Source of the DNA: Xiphydria camelus
Lineage: Eukaryota; Arthropoda; Insecta; Hymenoptera; Xiphydriidae
Assembly: GCA_963678675.1 (NCBI GenBank)
Contig: OY783194.1
Location: 26,452,278-26,516,277, forward strand
Direction of reading: 5' to 3'
Length of the DNA: 64,000 nt
In this document: positions 24,985 to 34,984 of the stretch, in pieces
How positions within the stretch are numbered: position 1 is the stretch's first letter
Layout: each line of letters opens with the position of its first letter
Position numbers and translations under genes: made by a program
Notes under the pieces: model-generated
Seen by the model: the letters and a program-made list of their open reading frames with translations, nothing else
Database searches by the model: none
What the model was told of the DNA's origin: nothing

Positions 24985-26105
24985 GTATGCTATCATATTT
25001 GTGTTCGGTAAGTTGATAGTACAAAAGAATATTTTTTTTTTAATTGGTCCAGTCAGTGTTCAATTTCATATTGCTATATCCTAACTCGACCGAAAGTTCA
25101 TTCTGCTAGAGTAATTTTAAGCTAAAAATGTTTCTTATATGCGCTCGCGATCATTCATTTAATACCTACAGATCGTGAAAAACGAGCAAATCCCATATTT
25201 GTACCTGCTTCACGTTCGCGTCGGCGTTCTTTGAAGATTTCCTCAATTCGTTTGTAGTAAATTTTGGAATCAGTTTGAAAATATACGCCAGATAGGGTGG
25301 CCAACTAATTGATCTTTCAAAAATATCGATTTTCTCGAGAATTCTCTAAGCTACGGCTTCACTGATCGTTGATCAACCGGCATCTGGCAATCGTAACCAT
25401 GTCAACCCGTGGTCTGGCGAGGCTTTTACGCAGATGACCGACTTTTACGGATAACCGTATATCGAGAACTTGCTCGCTCTGGAAACTCGTTCGATGTCAA
25501 AGCCTTAAAAAGTCGCGTTGGAAAATGGTACGGATGTGATAATCCTATAGGACTACTTGGACGTTCAAAGAAACATTGACATCTTTAATAATTGAAATGA
25601 TCTCGGATGCATTATTTATCGTAGGTATGCTATAATATTTATCTTTATCAGATTTATAGTATAAAAGAATTATTCTTTTTTAATTGGCCAATCAGTGTTT
25701 AGTTTTATATTGCTATATTCCGTCTCAACCAAAAATTCTCAGGCGGAAAAGTTTTATATATTTTGTATATAGTCCATATGTGGTTTTGGACATATATGGA
25801 TTATATATGATTTCTATATTAGCCATATAAGGACCATATTTGGATTTTTAAATGTTTGTATAATCCATATACCTACATACAAATATAGTCTATCTGGTTA
25901 TTATAGAAATCATACATAATCCATGTATGATCAAATCCACATACGAATTATGTACAAAATATATAGAACTTTTTCGCCTGGGTTCATTCTCCTGCAATAA
26001 TTTTAAGCTAAACATTTTTTTGGTACAAGTTCGATCATTTATCTAATACCTACAAACCTCAGAAAAGGAGCAAATCCCACATTTGCACCTATTTCCTCGA
26101 ACCGA
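24985..26105. repeat. Local direct duplication; second copy has a family B MITE
   Basis: About 24985-25235 is repeated, diverged, at about 25615-26105. Shared words include AGTATGCTATCATATTT compared with GGTATGCTATAATATTT, and TAATTTTAAGCTAAA in both. The second copy carries a family B element at 25738-25982 (CTCAGGCGGAAAAG to CTTTTTCGCCTGGG) flanked by TT. In the first copy the same spot reads GAAAGTTCATTCTG without an insert, so this pair gives a filled/empty site for family B. Confidence 0.7.
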
Positions 26106-27562
26106 TATTTCATTTAATTCAACCGCTCGCATTTAATGCGAAAAGTCAGCTGAAAATGATACCCTTTCATATTCGAGGTATCGACGTAATTAACCCCGCG
26201 CCAACCATAGCTGCTAATTAAAATCCGATGGAGCGCAGTTATATCCTGTGGGTTTTCGCCGCCGATTTCCCGGACCTCTGGGTCCATTAAATATTTCCCC
26301 GAGCGGTAGCTAGCTAATACCATCAAAGCGAGACTAAATAACTCTAATTCAAAGTTTGAACGCGCACAATATCCGCGCCTCTGTAACTCGCCTTAACTCG
26401 TAAGCCTCTTCTGAGTCGAGAGGGTTGAAGAAGATGGGATCTAGGAAGACATGTAGGCTGCATGACGTTCTTATAGGATTATCAATTAGGAGTTTCAAAA
26501 TGCCTCTCGTCATTTCCAAAAGTTAAATCGCAATGCGAATCGCGTTTCGTAATCCATGGTTACGAAAAATTTAGATGAAACTATTTTCCGTGTATTTTCT
26601 CATTTTTCATTTTTAGCCCCATTTAAGCTGGAAAGCGATATTTAAAAATGCAACATACGTCATCGCGCGCTGTAAGTCTATCTCTCGCACTCGTTACTTG
26701 GCATAAGTGTGTCTCTCATGACTCTTCGATGACGTCATAACTCAGTACAGAGAAACGCGCCTATAACTCAGCGAATAATTATTTTTTAGAACATTTTTTT
26801 TCGTGTGATATCGAATATGTATACAGATTACAAATTGAATTTTAAAATACCAATTTTTCTTTTATACAAATATATACCGTTATGAAGAGTGCAGTATCAA
26901 ATAAATAGATTGTATTTAAGCCTAAATTCAATTACGGCTATTCAATTCAATAGCGTTTATTTAATTCTCACTGTTTCACAATTTCGCGTATACAGTGTAT
27001 ACATTTCCACGACTTAAAGAAATACAATTCCCCTTATCATCCCAGTGCATTATGAATCGTTAATAATCCAGTTAGTTACATAAACCTATGTACGTGATGC
27101 GACGGGGCGAATCGTATTGTAAAACCGTCAGCCGCGACCAGAGATTTTGCGAGGAACAAAGAGCAGTAACCACTAATTCACATGACTCGCACTTCTATAG
27201 GTGTGGACAACTCCATGGACGCGTGTCCGGCGGCCGGACGCGGCCGAGTTCCAAACAAGCTTGAACCCTGGAACTCGACCGTATGCTATTTCGTCACAGT
27301 CGAGGGTCTCTCGGTTGGGCAACGTGTAGGTCGAAGAGGATATGGGAAGAAGGCGCGCGTGGGTTGTCGCGTGTTGGGTTTTCATTTCGCCGCGGGCATT
27401 CCCCAGACTCGAATCTACAATATACGAAACCACATCCAAACTCGTGATGACTCTACTCGTACTTCGCACGCTCTTGATTCTCATGTCTAATGCTGTATCG
27501 TGCATCTCTCGAAGAAAATATGTCTGTATGATGTATAGGTATAGAAAGAATTGAATGGTATA
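26106..27562. other. Non-coding, with an inverted copy of repeat I
   Basis: At about 26540-26815 the inverse of repeat I appears (TTACTTGGCATAAGTGTGTC and GAATAATTATTTTTTAGAAC). The remainder, including a CG-containing stretch at 27190-27400, has overlapping short frames without domain signals. Confidence 0.4.
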
Positions 27563-28182
27563 CTGAGGAGAATGATGTTTCAAAATGTAGCAATCAACCT
27601 CAGAAAGAAGGGGGGAAAAACTTCAGGTAAGAAATCTAATGATAGTGCACGGAAAAAAATGATTTTGCAGTCTCAGCGAAACTGGGTTTTGCCGAGAACT
27701 TGTTGCTGTCGTGACAAAAATATTATCTGTGGCAAGAAAAGACATGTACCTCCAGTGGTAGTAAAAATATTTGCTGGGATATAGTAAACATTTCGACTAA
27801 AAAAACTTCACTGTTATTGCAGTAACATTTGCTATTATTGGACATAACTTTTGCTGTCATAGATAATATTTTTGTCACGATCGCAAAAAGTTCTCGGTAA
27901 GACCTGATTTTGCTAGGACTGCAAAATTATTTTTTCCGTGTGCAGTTATGAATTCGGTTGAATAATATACTGTATAAAATTTACTTGTGTCAGAAGTAAA
28001 TTTAAATTCTATATACAGTTCTATACAATACATATAAGTCCTATATAGTATAGTATTTAAGCGAATTCATAACTGTACCATCACTATACACTTCTTACCT
28101 GGAGTTTCTCCCCGATACTTTTTGGGATTGATTGCTATATTTTGAAACATCTTTTCTCTCTCTCTCTCTTTCTCTCTCAGTG
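27563..28182. mobile_element. TA-flanked MITE with two further inverted-repeat elements inside
   Basis: Outer arms contain ATGTTTCAAAATGTAGCAAT near the left end and its inverse near the right end, which finishes CTCTCTCTCAG followed by TGTA. Nested at about 27646-27943 is an element with ends GTGCACGGAAAAAAATG and TTTTTTCCGTGTGC. A third, at about 27943-28076, has ends CAGTTATGAATTCG and CGAATTCATAACTG. No transposase frame. Confidence 0.65.
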
Positions 28183-28196
28183 TAACGAACACTATA

Positions 28197-28579
28197 CCAG
28201 AATAGTAAGTAGGTGGCAGCTTCGACAATATTTTGGTGATTAATCTGCAGCATATACAGAGAGAAAGAAATAGTTGGATCTACTGAAAGTAGTAACTTGT
28301 AGAGTCAAAAATAATTATTTATTTGTGGTTAATTAATTGTGATTAATTACAATCATGTGGAATAGTATGCGATAGTAAGGCAGAACTATTTTATCAATGT
28401 GAAAAACGATTTAATTTATACAAATAAATAATTACTCACGACCCCGAAAATAATCTTTAACAGACCCAAATAATTTTTTCTGTCTGTGTAGTAATCTATC
28501 GAATTGCAATAATTATTACTACGCTGCAAATTATTCAACACACAATACTGTCAAAGCTGCCACCTACTCATTATTCTGG
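28197..28579. mobile_element. Inverted-repeat element interrupted by a family D MITE
   Basis: Arms begin CCAGAATAGTAAGTAGGTGG and end with the imperfect inverse CCACCTACTCATTATTCTGG. Family D (CAGAGAGAAAGAAATAG to TTTTTTCTGTCTGTG, TA on both sides) is inserted at 28257-28488. Confidence 0.65.
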
Positions 28580-29898
28580 CGTGATAATCGTTACCATTCA
28601 ATTTTTTTCGTGTATCCATTTTTTTGCCCGCCTTATTATTGAAAAAAATGTAAAGACGAGCTCTTTGAATTGTTCTCCCTGATCAATCTACTACAATTTT
28701 TTCCATCACGTCACCTGTCCAATTCCACGAGGCTTTCTAAACTCCATCAGCCCTCCGCTTTATGGCAGAAATTCAGGCGAATTTCGGCAATGACGCTGGT
28801 AGATGTCGCCCGTTAAAACCAACGCCTCGTCAAACACGCATCCCCCTCATTGTTGTCGCGGTTCAGTGGTCGCCTCTCTCCCCTCTCTTTCTACACTCTC
28901 CAAATCTCTCTCGGGTTCTCACTCGCTCACACGCTTTCCACCTTGCTTTCGTCGCTGCGGACCACACCCTGTCCATCAACTAATTACCGGCGGCTACCGA
29001 GCGACCACTACCACGACTCGCGGCACCCGCCGCAAGAAATAACAGTGTACTTTAAGCTCCCGTAGACGCGCTAGCCTTACCTCCCTTTTATGCCCGATCT
29101 CGACCCTACGCCTCCGCGCTCTCCATGAGCCGCTCGGCTTTTCCACCGCCTCCCCTTATCGAGGGGAAGTCGCTCTTCTCGCCTCGATTTATCGACTAAT
29201 ACGCGAGTACACCCGTCACGCGAGCGCGACCTGAAACGCCGAGAGCTCCTCGTCCCGGCGAGCCTTTAAGCCCGGATGAAACTTCGTTCCCGACGGGAAG
29301 GGGGTAGAAACGCAAAGGGGCAGTCGCGCGAGCCGCCATTTTTCGTAATACGGTATATCTCGAAATTATTTTCCGCCTCCTCTTTCTACCTTCGTCTTAC
29401 GAGTCCTTTGAAGGACTGCTTGCTTCCAAGGATCTTTCTTACTCCGTAATTTCCATCCCTCGAGCGAATATTGAAATCCCTTTCGCGATGCGTGTAACTC
29501 TTTAGATTTCGCTCATCTCGGCGATATATGCGACTAATCTATTATTTATCTCAAACCGAAGCTGCAGCGCGATAGATACTCTCTTCTTGGAAAGCATTCG
29601 GAAGTTGAGTTACTTCCCTAGGGATATGGAGCGGGAGAGGAGAGTGAAGAGGTCGCGCGCATCGACTCCAATGCAAGCCCGAAGGACATTGTCGTGAAGT
29701 TTCCTAGCGAAGTAGTTTCGTCGAGTATGTTGCTGTGCATCCGCTCGGCTTGTTTTGCATAGGAAAGATTCGTAAGTGCAATACGCGGTTGTGTCATTTG
29801 TGGAACTTTTAGATTTCGCGTTACTTAGACAGTTGTGCATTCGATTGATTTTAAATTGAATTTCTTAAGTTATCGTTTTTCTCCTGTATCACGTCATA
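28580..29898. other. CpG-rich non-coding block
   Basis: Mostly CG-rich from 28740 to 29760. The triple-overlap frames at 28762-29065 are Ser/Leu-rich translations of pyrimidine tracts. No gene is supported. Confidence 0.35.
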
Positions 29899-30150
29899 CA
29901 CTGAGGGAAATAATTGCTAATGCCAAAAGAATGTTTTCTTCGATCAAAAAGATGATATAATTCCAGGATCAAGCCGTGGTTTTCTTCGTGCAAGAAAATA
30001 TTTGATGGGCTCGAATAATTGGTTTTTTTTTCGCGCGAAAAGAATTTCTCGTTCCAACGAAAGTATTCTTGAATCAAGAATCTGTATTCTTAAAAATTCG
30101 TAAGATCATGTGTTCTGGATTCAAGGCATGTTTTTTGACAGTATACTGAG
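29899..30150. mobile_element. Family A2 MITE, right end eroded
   Basis: CACTGAGGGAAATAATTGC after TA, with the hallmark AGGATCAAGCCGTGGTTTTC. The right end stops at about 30145 without the CTCAGTG terminus, next to the family H element. Confidence 0.6.
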
Positions 30151-30267
30151 AAAACAGTTTATTTATAGTTAATGTACGTATACTTGATTATGGCGAAAGA
30201 AATATTTCTTTGGGCCAAGTAAATATTCATGAACTATTACTCTATTTCTGTTCGAATGAAAGAGACA
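30151..30267. mobile_element. Family H MITE, left half, split by the Polinton
   Basis: ACTGAGAAAACAGTTTATTT opens a family H element that stops at the Polinton insertion point. Its other half continues at 40672. ATGGCGAAAGAAATATTTC here is the inverse of GAAATATTTCTTTCGCCAT in the right half, which identifies the pair as arms of one element. Confidence 0.65.
30262..30267. repeat. Left 6-bp target-site duplication (GAGACA)
   Basis: GAGACA precedes the element's first base and recurs at 40672-40677 immediately after its last base. Six-base duplications are the known signature of Polinton/Maverick integration. Confidence 0.9.
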
Positions 30268-31190
30268 AGTAGATAGGCTAGGCGGGTTCGGGCCCACCTA
30301 CCCCCACTCCCTGCCTACGCGACCGGGAACTCGACCTCCCCCTCCCTAACCTCACCCCGAATAATTTCGCTATCGATAGGTGACGTCACGCATGCAGGTT
30401 AGGCTTGATTGCGTTCGATACCCCCTCAGGTTAGGCTTGATTGCGTTTGATACCCCCTTTTTAATGCCCCTCCCTAACCTCACCCTGAGCAATCGCGCTT
30501 TCGATAGGTGACGTCGCGCGTGCAGGTTAGGCTTGACTCGGGCAATCTCGCTTTCGACACCCCCACGTCTCGCGCGTGTTCCCATTTTCCGACTTCGCTC
30601 GCGGTGATGTGAAATTTGGAAAGGTGTGCGTGACGTCACAGGAATTTTCCTCAGCGTCTTATCATGTAGCAAGATCACTTTCACGTGTTCCCATTCTCCG
30701 ACTTCGCCCGCGACGATGATAATTTTTGGAAACTGCATGCGTGCCGGCAAGCCTCGCCCGTCATCGTCCTCCGGCACGGTAATCGCCTCATAGGTATCCA
30801 ATTTCACAATCAATTTGGAAATGGGAGCGCAGCGAGAACCGCGGCGATGTGGAATTTGGAAAGGCGATGTCGCAGATCATTTTTAGAAACTGCATGCATG
30901 CCTGCAAGCCTTGCCCGTCACCGTCCCCGGCATGGTAATCACCTCATAGGCATCAAATTTCATAAGCAATTTGGAAATGGGAGCGCGGCGAGAATCGCGG
31001 CGATGTGGAATTTGGAAAGGCGATGTCGCAGGAATACTGCATGGAAATATTGCTCGGGCTAATTTAGAAACCGCGTACGTGATCAATTTGGAAAGTGCAT
31101 GCGCGACGTCGTCGCAATTTCCTCCCGAAATATCATCGCGGCAAACAATTTTCCCCGCAATTTCTCCGGAATTTGGAACGTGCATACATA
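30268..31190. repeat. Left terminal inverted repeat of the Polinton
   Basis: About 920 bp matching the inverse of about 39750-40671 with small differences; similarity fades near GGAATTTGGAACGTGCAT. The inner part contains two tandem units of about 150 bp (from roughly 30720 and 30880), each with a TGGAAATGGGAGCGC word and GGAATTTGGAAAGGCGATGT. Confidence 0.85.
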
Positions 31191-31267
31191 GTTTATGTGA
31201 CGATAGGCGCATACAGCACAAGTCAGGATTTTACCGTAATTTCCCCTACTACTGAGCAGTGATTGAC

Positions 31268-31305
31268 TATAAGAACCTCAGGTCTTTGAGGTATCGCCAT
31301 CAGTC
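31268..31305 (+). promoter_or_regulatory. Core promoter of the small Polinton gene
   Basis: TATAAG begins at 31268, and an arthropod-type initiator TCAGTC lies at 31300-31305 with its A at 31302, 34 bases downstream of the TATA start. This is the expected spacing. Two further CCATCAGTC copies follow, before 31500 and after 31629. The polymerase gene at the opposite end has the same layout. Confidence 0.5.
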
Positions 31306-31500
31306 ACCTCTATAAGCACTTCATCAAGCTGCGTCCGACTAAAGCGCGAAATTATTTCTCACATCCATCTTGAACAACGATTCTGAAGTCTCGTATAGAT
31401 TGCGAGTGTGAGCTGAACACGAGCCGAACGTGAGCGCGCTACATATCAATTCAACGTTTCGGAGACACCGCCATCAGTCGTGCCACACCTCAGAGGTATA

Positions 31501-31629
31501 CTGTTAAAAATATCTGTCTTAAATTTAAGAAAAAGCACTGAAATTTTTATCAAAGACAAACAAGTCTTAAAAATTTAAGTTACATTTGTAAATGATCACG
31601 TCTGAAATTTCAGGAAACTTTTAACAGTG
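31501..31629. mobile_element. Small MITE inserted in the Polinton 5' leader
   Basis: It starts CTGTTAAAAATATC after TA and ends AACTTTTAACAGTG before TA. It lies between the putative promoter and the start codon of the small gene, so it is younger than the Polinton. Confidence 0.5.
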
Positions 31630-31653
31630 TACTACCATCAGTCGCATAGCAAA

Positions 31654-31971
31654 ATGGATTTCACCAAATTGAACAAACTCGGCAGTTCGATAGAATATCT
31701 ACCGACAAAAAAGTTGGCTGAGCTTAAAATCGGAGTGGATTTCCAGACTACCAAGGTGAAGAAGGTCAACACGAAATATGGTCTAAAAATAGTGCTGGAA
31801 TTGGAAAATAGTTTTACAATATTCCTGCCGTCACGAGTGAATAAAATTTTCAAGGGTTGCAATGAACCTGACAAAGAGTTTGAGAAGCTGACAAAGTCGT
31901 GCGATGAAAAGAAGTTATATTTCAAAAATCTTGGCGGGAAATATAACATGTTTGAATTTGTGAATAAATAA
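31654..31971 (+). CDS. Polinton small protein, 105 aa, possible OB-fold ssDNA-binding type
   Basis: An uninterrupted 105-residue frame begins at an ATG 25 bases after the small MITE and ends in AATAAATAA, which also supplies a polyadenylation-like AATAAA. An upstream in-frame GTG at 31627 lies in the MITE end, so the ATG is preferred. The protein has alternating basic and hydrophobic strands. Around residues 34-60 there is a KVNTKYGLKIVLEL segment followed by FTIFLPSRV, and the C-terminus is FEFVNK. Short proteins with this 'YG-hydrophobic strand, then F-hydrophobic-LP-R' pattern occur in other Polinton-like elements and resemble a minimal OB-fold. The single-stranded-DNA-binding role is inference. 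It would fit protein-primed replication by the polymerase encoded at the other end. It converges with the minus-strand broken gene downstream. Confidence 0.6.
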   Translation: MDFTKLNKLGSSIEYLPTKKLAELKIGVDFQTTKVKKVNTKYGLKIVLELENSFTIFLPSRVNKIFKGCNEPDKEFEKLTKSCDEKKLYFKNLGGKYNMFEFVNK

Positions 31972-32081
31972 CATATGATACATCCTAATTGTATAATTAA
32001 ATGAAGAAAGAAAAAAAAAACACTTATTCCTTTTCTTTTATCTTTATTCGTAAAAATATTTATACAAAAAAAAAAAAAAAG

Positions 32082-32707
32082 TTAGCCTTCTTGGCAATAA
32101 ACACAATTCTTGATCATGGGCTGCGGACCATCATAATCGTCGTTGCCTCTCGGTACCCGGTGATGTATGCGGCATCGCCGACAATCGGTGATATCCTTGT
32201 CCTCGGTATATTTAGCCGGCAGCGCGCCTGTTCCATGCATCTTCGATCGTGTTGGCGGCAAAGACGGTGAGAAACTCTTTAGGGAGCTGGACAATATCTT
32301 CAGCGGTCATCGAGGTGAGATTCTCCGTCTCGAAGAAAATCCTCAGGGAACGTTCCAAAGACGGAGGATCGTTCTTGTACTTCAGCCAGGTTTCCAAGCG
32401 TTTCACATTCTCAACGGCACAGAAATGGCCATCGGCGTAGTGGCGCTGGCATCTGAATGTTGGCTCGCTGTTAAGTTTCCTCAGCGAGGGACAACCCAGC
32501 TCATCCAAATTGACAATGGTGCACTCGGTGTACTCTCGCAACCAGTCTTTCTCGGGTGTGAGGAATTTACACTCGCTTCGATCTCCAGACGCATGTCTAC
32601 CAGCCCCCGATTTCATCGACTCGTTCCCAGCACCCAACCAAATTTACTCTTGTACTTTGAGCAGATATATCTCAAAAGCCGTTCAACGAGTGGGCATTTT
32701 ATCTGAT
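32082..32707 (-). pseudogene. Broken unrecognised Polinton gene with C-terminal cysteine pairs
   Basis: Three overlapping minus-strand frames carry what looks like one protein. About 32700-32615 contains a basic segment with VERLLRYICSKYK. Then 32637-32212 contains CQRHYADGHFCAVENVKRL and WLKYKNDPPSLERSL. Then 32294-32082 contains CRRCRIHH and NCVYC before a stop. The two switches of frame, near 32625 and 32230-32290, mark indels. The paired cysteines and histidines suggest a zinc-binding C-terminus. I do not recognise the family. The gene follows the ATPase in the same direction, separated by the zinc-ribbon fragment. Confidence 0.45.
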
Positions 32708-32731
32708 TAGTCTCGATAAACACTATAATTT

Positions 32732-32929
32732 TTATGAATGAAAATCCGCAAAACAGTTTCTGTTAGGTGCAAAACATAGTCTTACATTACATTTTCTGCA
32801 AAATACTTGTGTCTGACCTGATTTGCAGTTTTTACATCTACCTTTTTGTCCATATATGGGAAAATGGTCTAGCTTATTAAGACTGCAGTCATTTTCGGGT
32901 CTTGATTCGATCGCATTTATCAGGTTCAC
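32732..32929 (-). pseudogene. piggyBac-type transposase C-terminal zinc ribbon, fragment
   Basis: In frame with the end of the ATPase, about 66 residues follow with the cysteine pattern RCKNC, FCRKC, LCF and CFADFH, then a stop. This C2-C2-C-C-H layout is the zinc ribbon at the C-terminus of piggyBac-family transposases. No DDE catalytic domain of that family is nearby. Either a piggyBac-derived fragment was captured at the end of the ATPase gene, or an unrelated zinc ribbon looks similar. The join lies at about 32930, just after the usual ATPase ending (GFDCF). Confidence 0.6.
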
Positions 32930-33625
32930 GAAGCAGTCGAAACCCCTTCTGTATCTGCCCTCATTGAGCTCCCGACCCTTGTCGATAACAACGAATCCGT
33001 ACTTGTCGGCATTCCAGCAAGCAGAGCATATGTCTTTGAACTTCGTGTAAGATATGTCCGTGTCCACATGATCGTCGTAAACGTGTCGGAGATTCGTGTC
33101 ATCCTGCCGGAAGAGCACCAGCAGGTTGGCATTATCGCACACCAGGTGCTTGGGAATTCGAGTATACGTCTAACAGAGGTAGAAGCAGTCGACGTCCCTA
33201 TCTCGACCCATGCAGAAAAAGGCTCTGATGCTGTCCTGCTTCTCGCAAGCGACGTCGTCGAAGATCATTATCGAGTTTGGACGTATCTCTTCCGGTGACA
33301 CCACCTGCTCGTGCTCGTTGAAGGGATGGTACTCGACACCGTCCACCGAATCGAGCACTTTTTCCAGGAACCTGTACTTGGGTTGATTGAGTGATTTCGA
33401 GTAGACGTACACGTTCTGGAATCTCAGTCCATCGGGGTGTGTCACGAGGGTGAGCAGCGCGTTCGTCTTGCCGCAGTTGGATGGCCCGCAAAACACCGCC
33501 CGCACGCTATTTGGCAGCAAGTCACCGTGCTGCTTCTTCTTCTTCTCGGCACTCGGTTGCGCGAGCTCGTCAAAGTTCATCACGGGCAGTCTCGTGGACT
33601 GTTGGTTGAATCGCAGTTCGGTCAT
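32930..33625 (-). pseudogene. A32-type DNA-packaging ATPase with one premature stop
   Basis: This is the FtsK/HerA-superfamily genome-packaging ATPase of Polintons. The Walker A motif CGPSNCGKT lies at about residues 46-54 counted from the ATG at 33625. Walker B (SIMIFDDVA) follows about 75 residues later. The C-terminal part, with NLLVLFRQDD and FVVIDKG, ends at GFDCF. A TAG at 33170-33172, after DCFYLC, interrupts the frame. Reading continues in the same frame beyond it, so this is a single nonsense change, not a frameshift. The conserved part downstream would not be made without readthrough. TATATAAAT at 33653-33661 (minus strand) sits only about 30 bases upstream of the ATG, implying a very short leader. 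Confidence 0.85.
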
Positions 33626-33715
33626 GATTGGTGCGAGAACTATAAGTTGCACATTTATATAGATTGATTCTTCTGTTATACCCTGGATTTAAATCAAAAT
33701 TTTAAGAAGTATCTC

Positions 33716-33800
33716 TGAGGATACACCCCAGGTGTATCTCTGAGGACACATCCAAGATGTATCTCTGACGATACACCCAATATGTATCTCTGAGGATACA
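33716..33800. repeat. Minisatellite, TATCTCTGAGGATACACC units
   Basis: Four units of about 24-30 bases with the core TATCTCTGAGGATACACC lie between the divergent ATPase and DUF8207 genes. They are followed directly by a GAAC-type microsatellite. Confidence 0.75.
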
Positions 33801-33802
33801 CC

Positions 33803-33990
33803 CCAAACGAATGAACGAACGAACGAATGAACGAACGCACGCACGAACGAACGCACGCACGAACGAATGAACGAACGAACGAATGAACGAACGAACGAAT
33901 GAACGAACGAACGAATGGAATGAACGAACAAACAAACGAGCGAACGAACGAACGAACAAAGGGACGGAACGAACGAACGAATGCGCGATG
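33803..33990. repeat. (GAAC/GAAT)n microsatellite
   Basis: Almost pure tetranucleotide CGAACGAATGAACG-type repeats fill the intergenic space between the divergent Polinton genes. They create long artefactual frames reading RSFVRSF on the minus strand. Confidence 0.85.
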
Positions 33991-34037
33991 ATTGTTGTAG
34001 CGTTGATTAGTCGACTCTCGTATCCGATCGCGTCAAC

Positions 34038-34982
34038 ATGCACAGCGGTGGCGGTGACGAGATACGCAAGGAGCAGGACGTTTTGCGTCAAATCGCGAAA
34101 GCCAGCGATGCGATTCGACGAAAGCATCGAGCGATAAAACTGAACAGAGAGAACACCAAACGTGTAATGAGTGAAGTCTTCAAACCTGTGGTGACTCCCC
34201 TGCAGAAATTGGTTGATACGTCTCGATCTGTGACACCCGTCAAGACCGAATTGAAGCGAGAAAAGGAGGAGCCGCAGTCGGAGGAAGACGATGCATCCTT
34301 CCAGACGATAATGGATGACGTTGAAGAGGAGGAGGAGGAGGAGGAGGAGGAGGAGGAAGAGGATGAGGAGGAGGAGGAGGAAGAGGGAAGAGACAAGTTA
34401 ATCATCGATGAAGAGAAAGACTTGGTACGGGAGTACTTGAGGAAATCGGAAAAGAAAGATTTGGACACGATTTATGGTATACGTGAGCTCTCCGGAGAGA
34501 GGTTGAAGGTTGGCAATTCTCCGATAGCCTTCGAACGTAATCTTATTCGCGTGGGTGATATGGTTTACCCAAGCACCAGAGGCCTGATTGAGCTACTGCT
34601 CAAGAAGACACCCGACGAGACCCTCGTGAGTCAGGATGATTTGAACAATTATGGAAAAATCATCCTCGCAACGAGTGCGCACAGAAAGTATTACATCGAG
34701 AATGGACCGATACGCAGCAGCAAGAGTATCAAGTTCAACAACATTATCACGAGAGCGATCGGCTACCATGCAAAATCACCAAAACGCAAAGGGTCAGGGC
34801 TACCACGATACATGGCTACCGAGAGTGGCAAACGAGTGGATTACACGTACTGGGATGATCCCAACGAACTCGTAGATCACCTTCGTCTGCTGCTGGCGTC
34901 TCAGGCTGCCGGTAACTCGGGTCTCTCCAACGAAATCATATCAATCATTGAGGAATTGCGCGAAGCCGATATCATTTATTAG
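34038..34982 (+). CDS. DUF8207-type Polinton protein, 314 aa
   Basis: An uninterrupted frame from an ATG to a TAG. Layout: a basic N-terminal helix-forming region (about 1-50), a linker, and a nearly pure Glu/Asp run (about 95-117) encoded by a GAG/GAA repeat at 34318-34388. The conserved domain covers about residues 141-240 (DTIYGIRE, GNSPIAFE, TRGLIELLLKK, ILATSAHRKYY, KFNNIITRAIG). The C-terminal helix pair is DPNELVDHLRLLLASQ and NEIISIIEELREADI. This matches the domain annotated as DUF8207 in insect Polinton-like proteins. Its role is not established. The position beside capsid and packaging genes in relatives hints at a structural or accessory virion role, which is inference. It is followed two bases later by an integrase remnant. 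Confidence 0.8.
   Translation: MHSGGGDEIRKEQDVLRQIAKASDAIRRKHRAIKLNRENTKRVMSEVFKPVVTPLQKLVDTSRSVTPVKTELKREKEEPQSEEDDASFQTIMDDVEEEEEEEEEEEEEDEEEEEEEGRDKLIIDEEKDLVREYLRKSEKKDLDTIYGIRELSGERLKVGNSPIAFERNLIRVGDMVYPSTRGLIELLLKKTPDETLVSQDDLNNYGKIILATSAHRKYYIENGPIRSSKSIKFNNIITRAIGYHAKSPKRKGSGLPRYMATESGKRVDYTYWDDPNELVDHLRLLLASQAAGNSGLSNEIISIIEELREADIIY
34318..34388. repeat. (GAG)n trinucleotide repeat in coding sequence
   Basis: A GAG/GAA tract encodes the poly-acidic run of the DUF8207 protein. Length variation would keep the frame. Confidence 0.8.
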
Positions 34983-34984
34983 TG

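Noticed and set aside
33716..33990. Possible CRISPR-like array from regularly spaced repeats
   Set aside because: Units are adjoining minisatellite and tetranucleotide repeats without spacers, in a eukaryotic transposon.
33689..34127. Minus-strand frames reading RSFVRSFVRSF
   Set aside because: Translation of the GAAC/GAAT microsatellite in a frame without stops; not a protein gene.
34088..34468. Minus-strand frame with a long poly-Ser tract
   Set aside because: Antisense of the GAG repeat that encodes poly-Glu in the DUF8207 protein.
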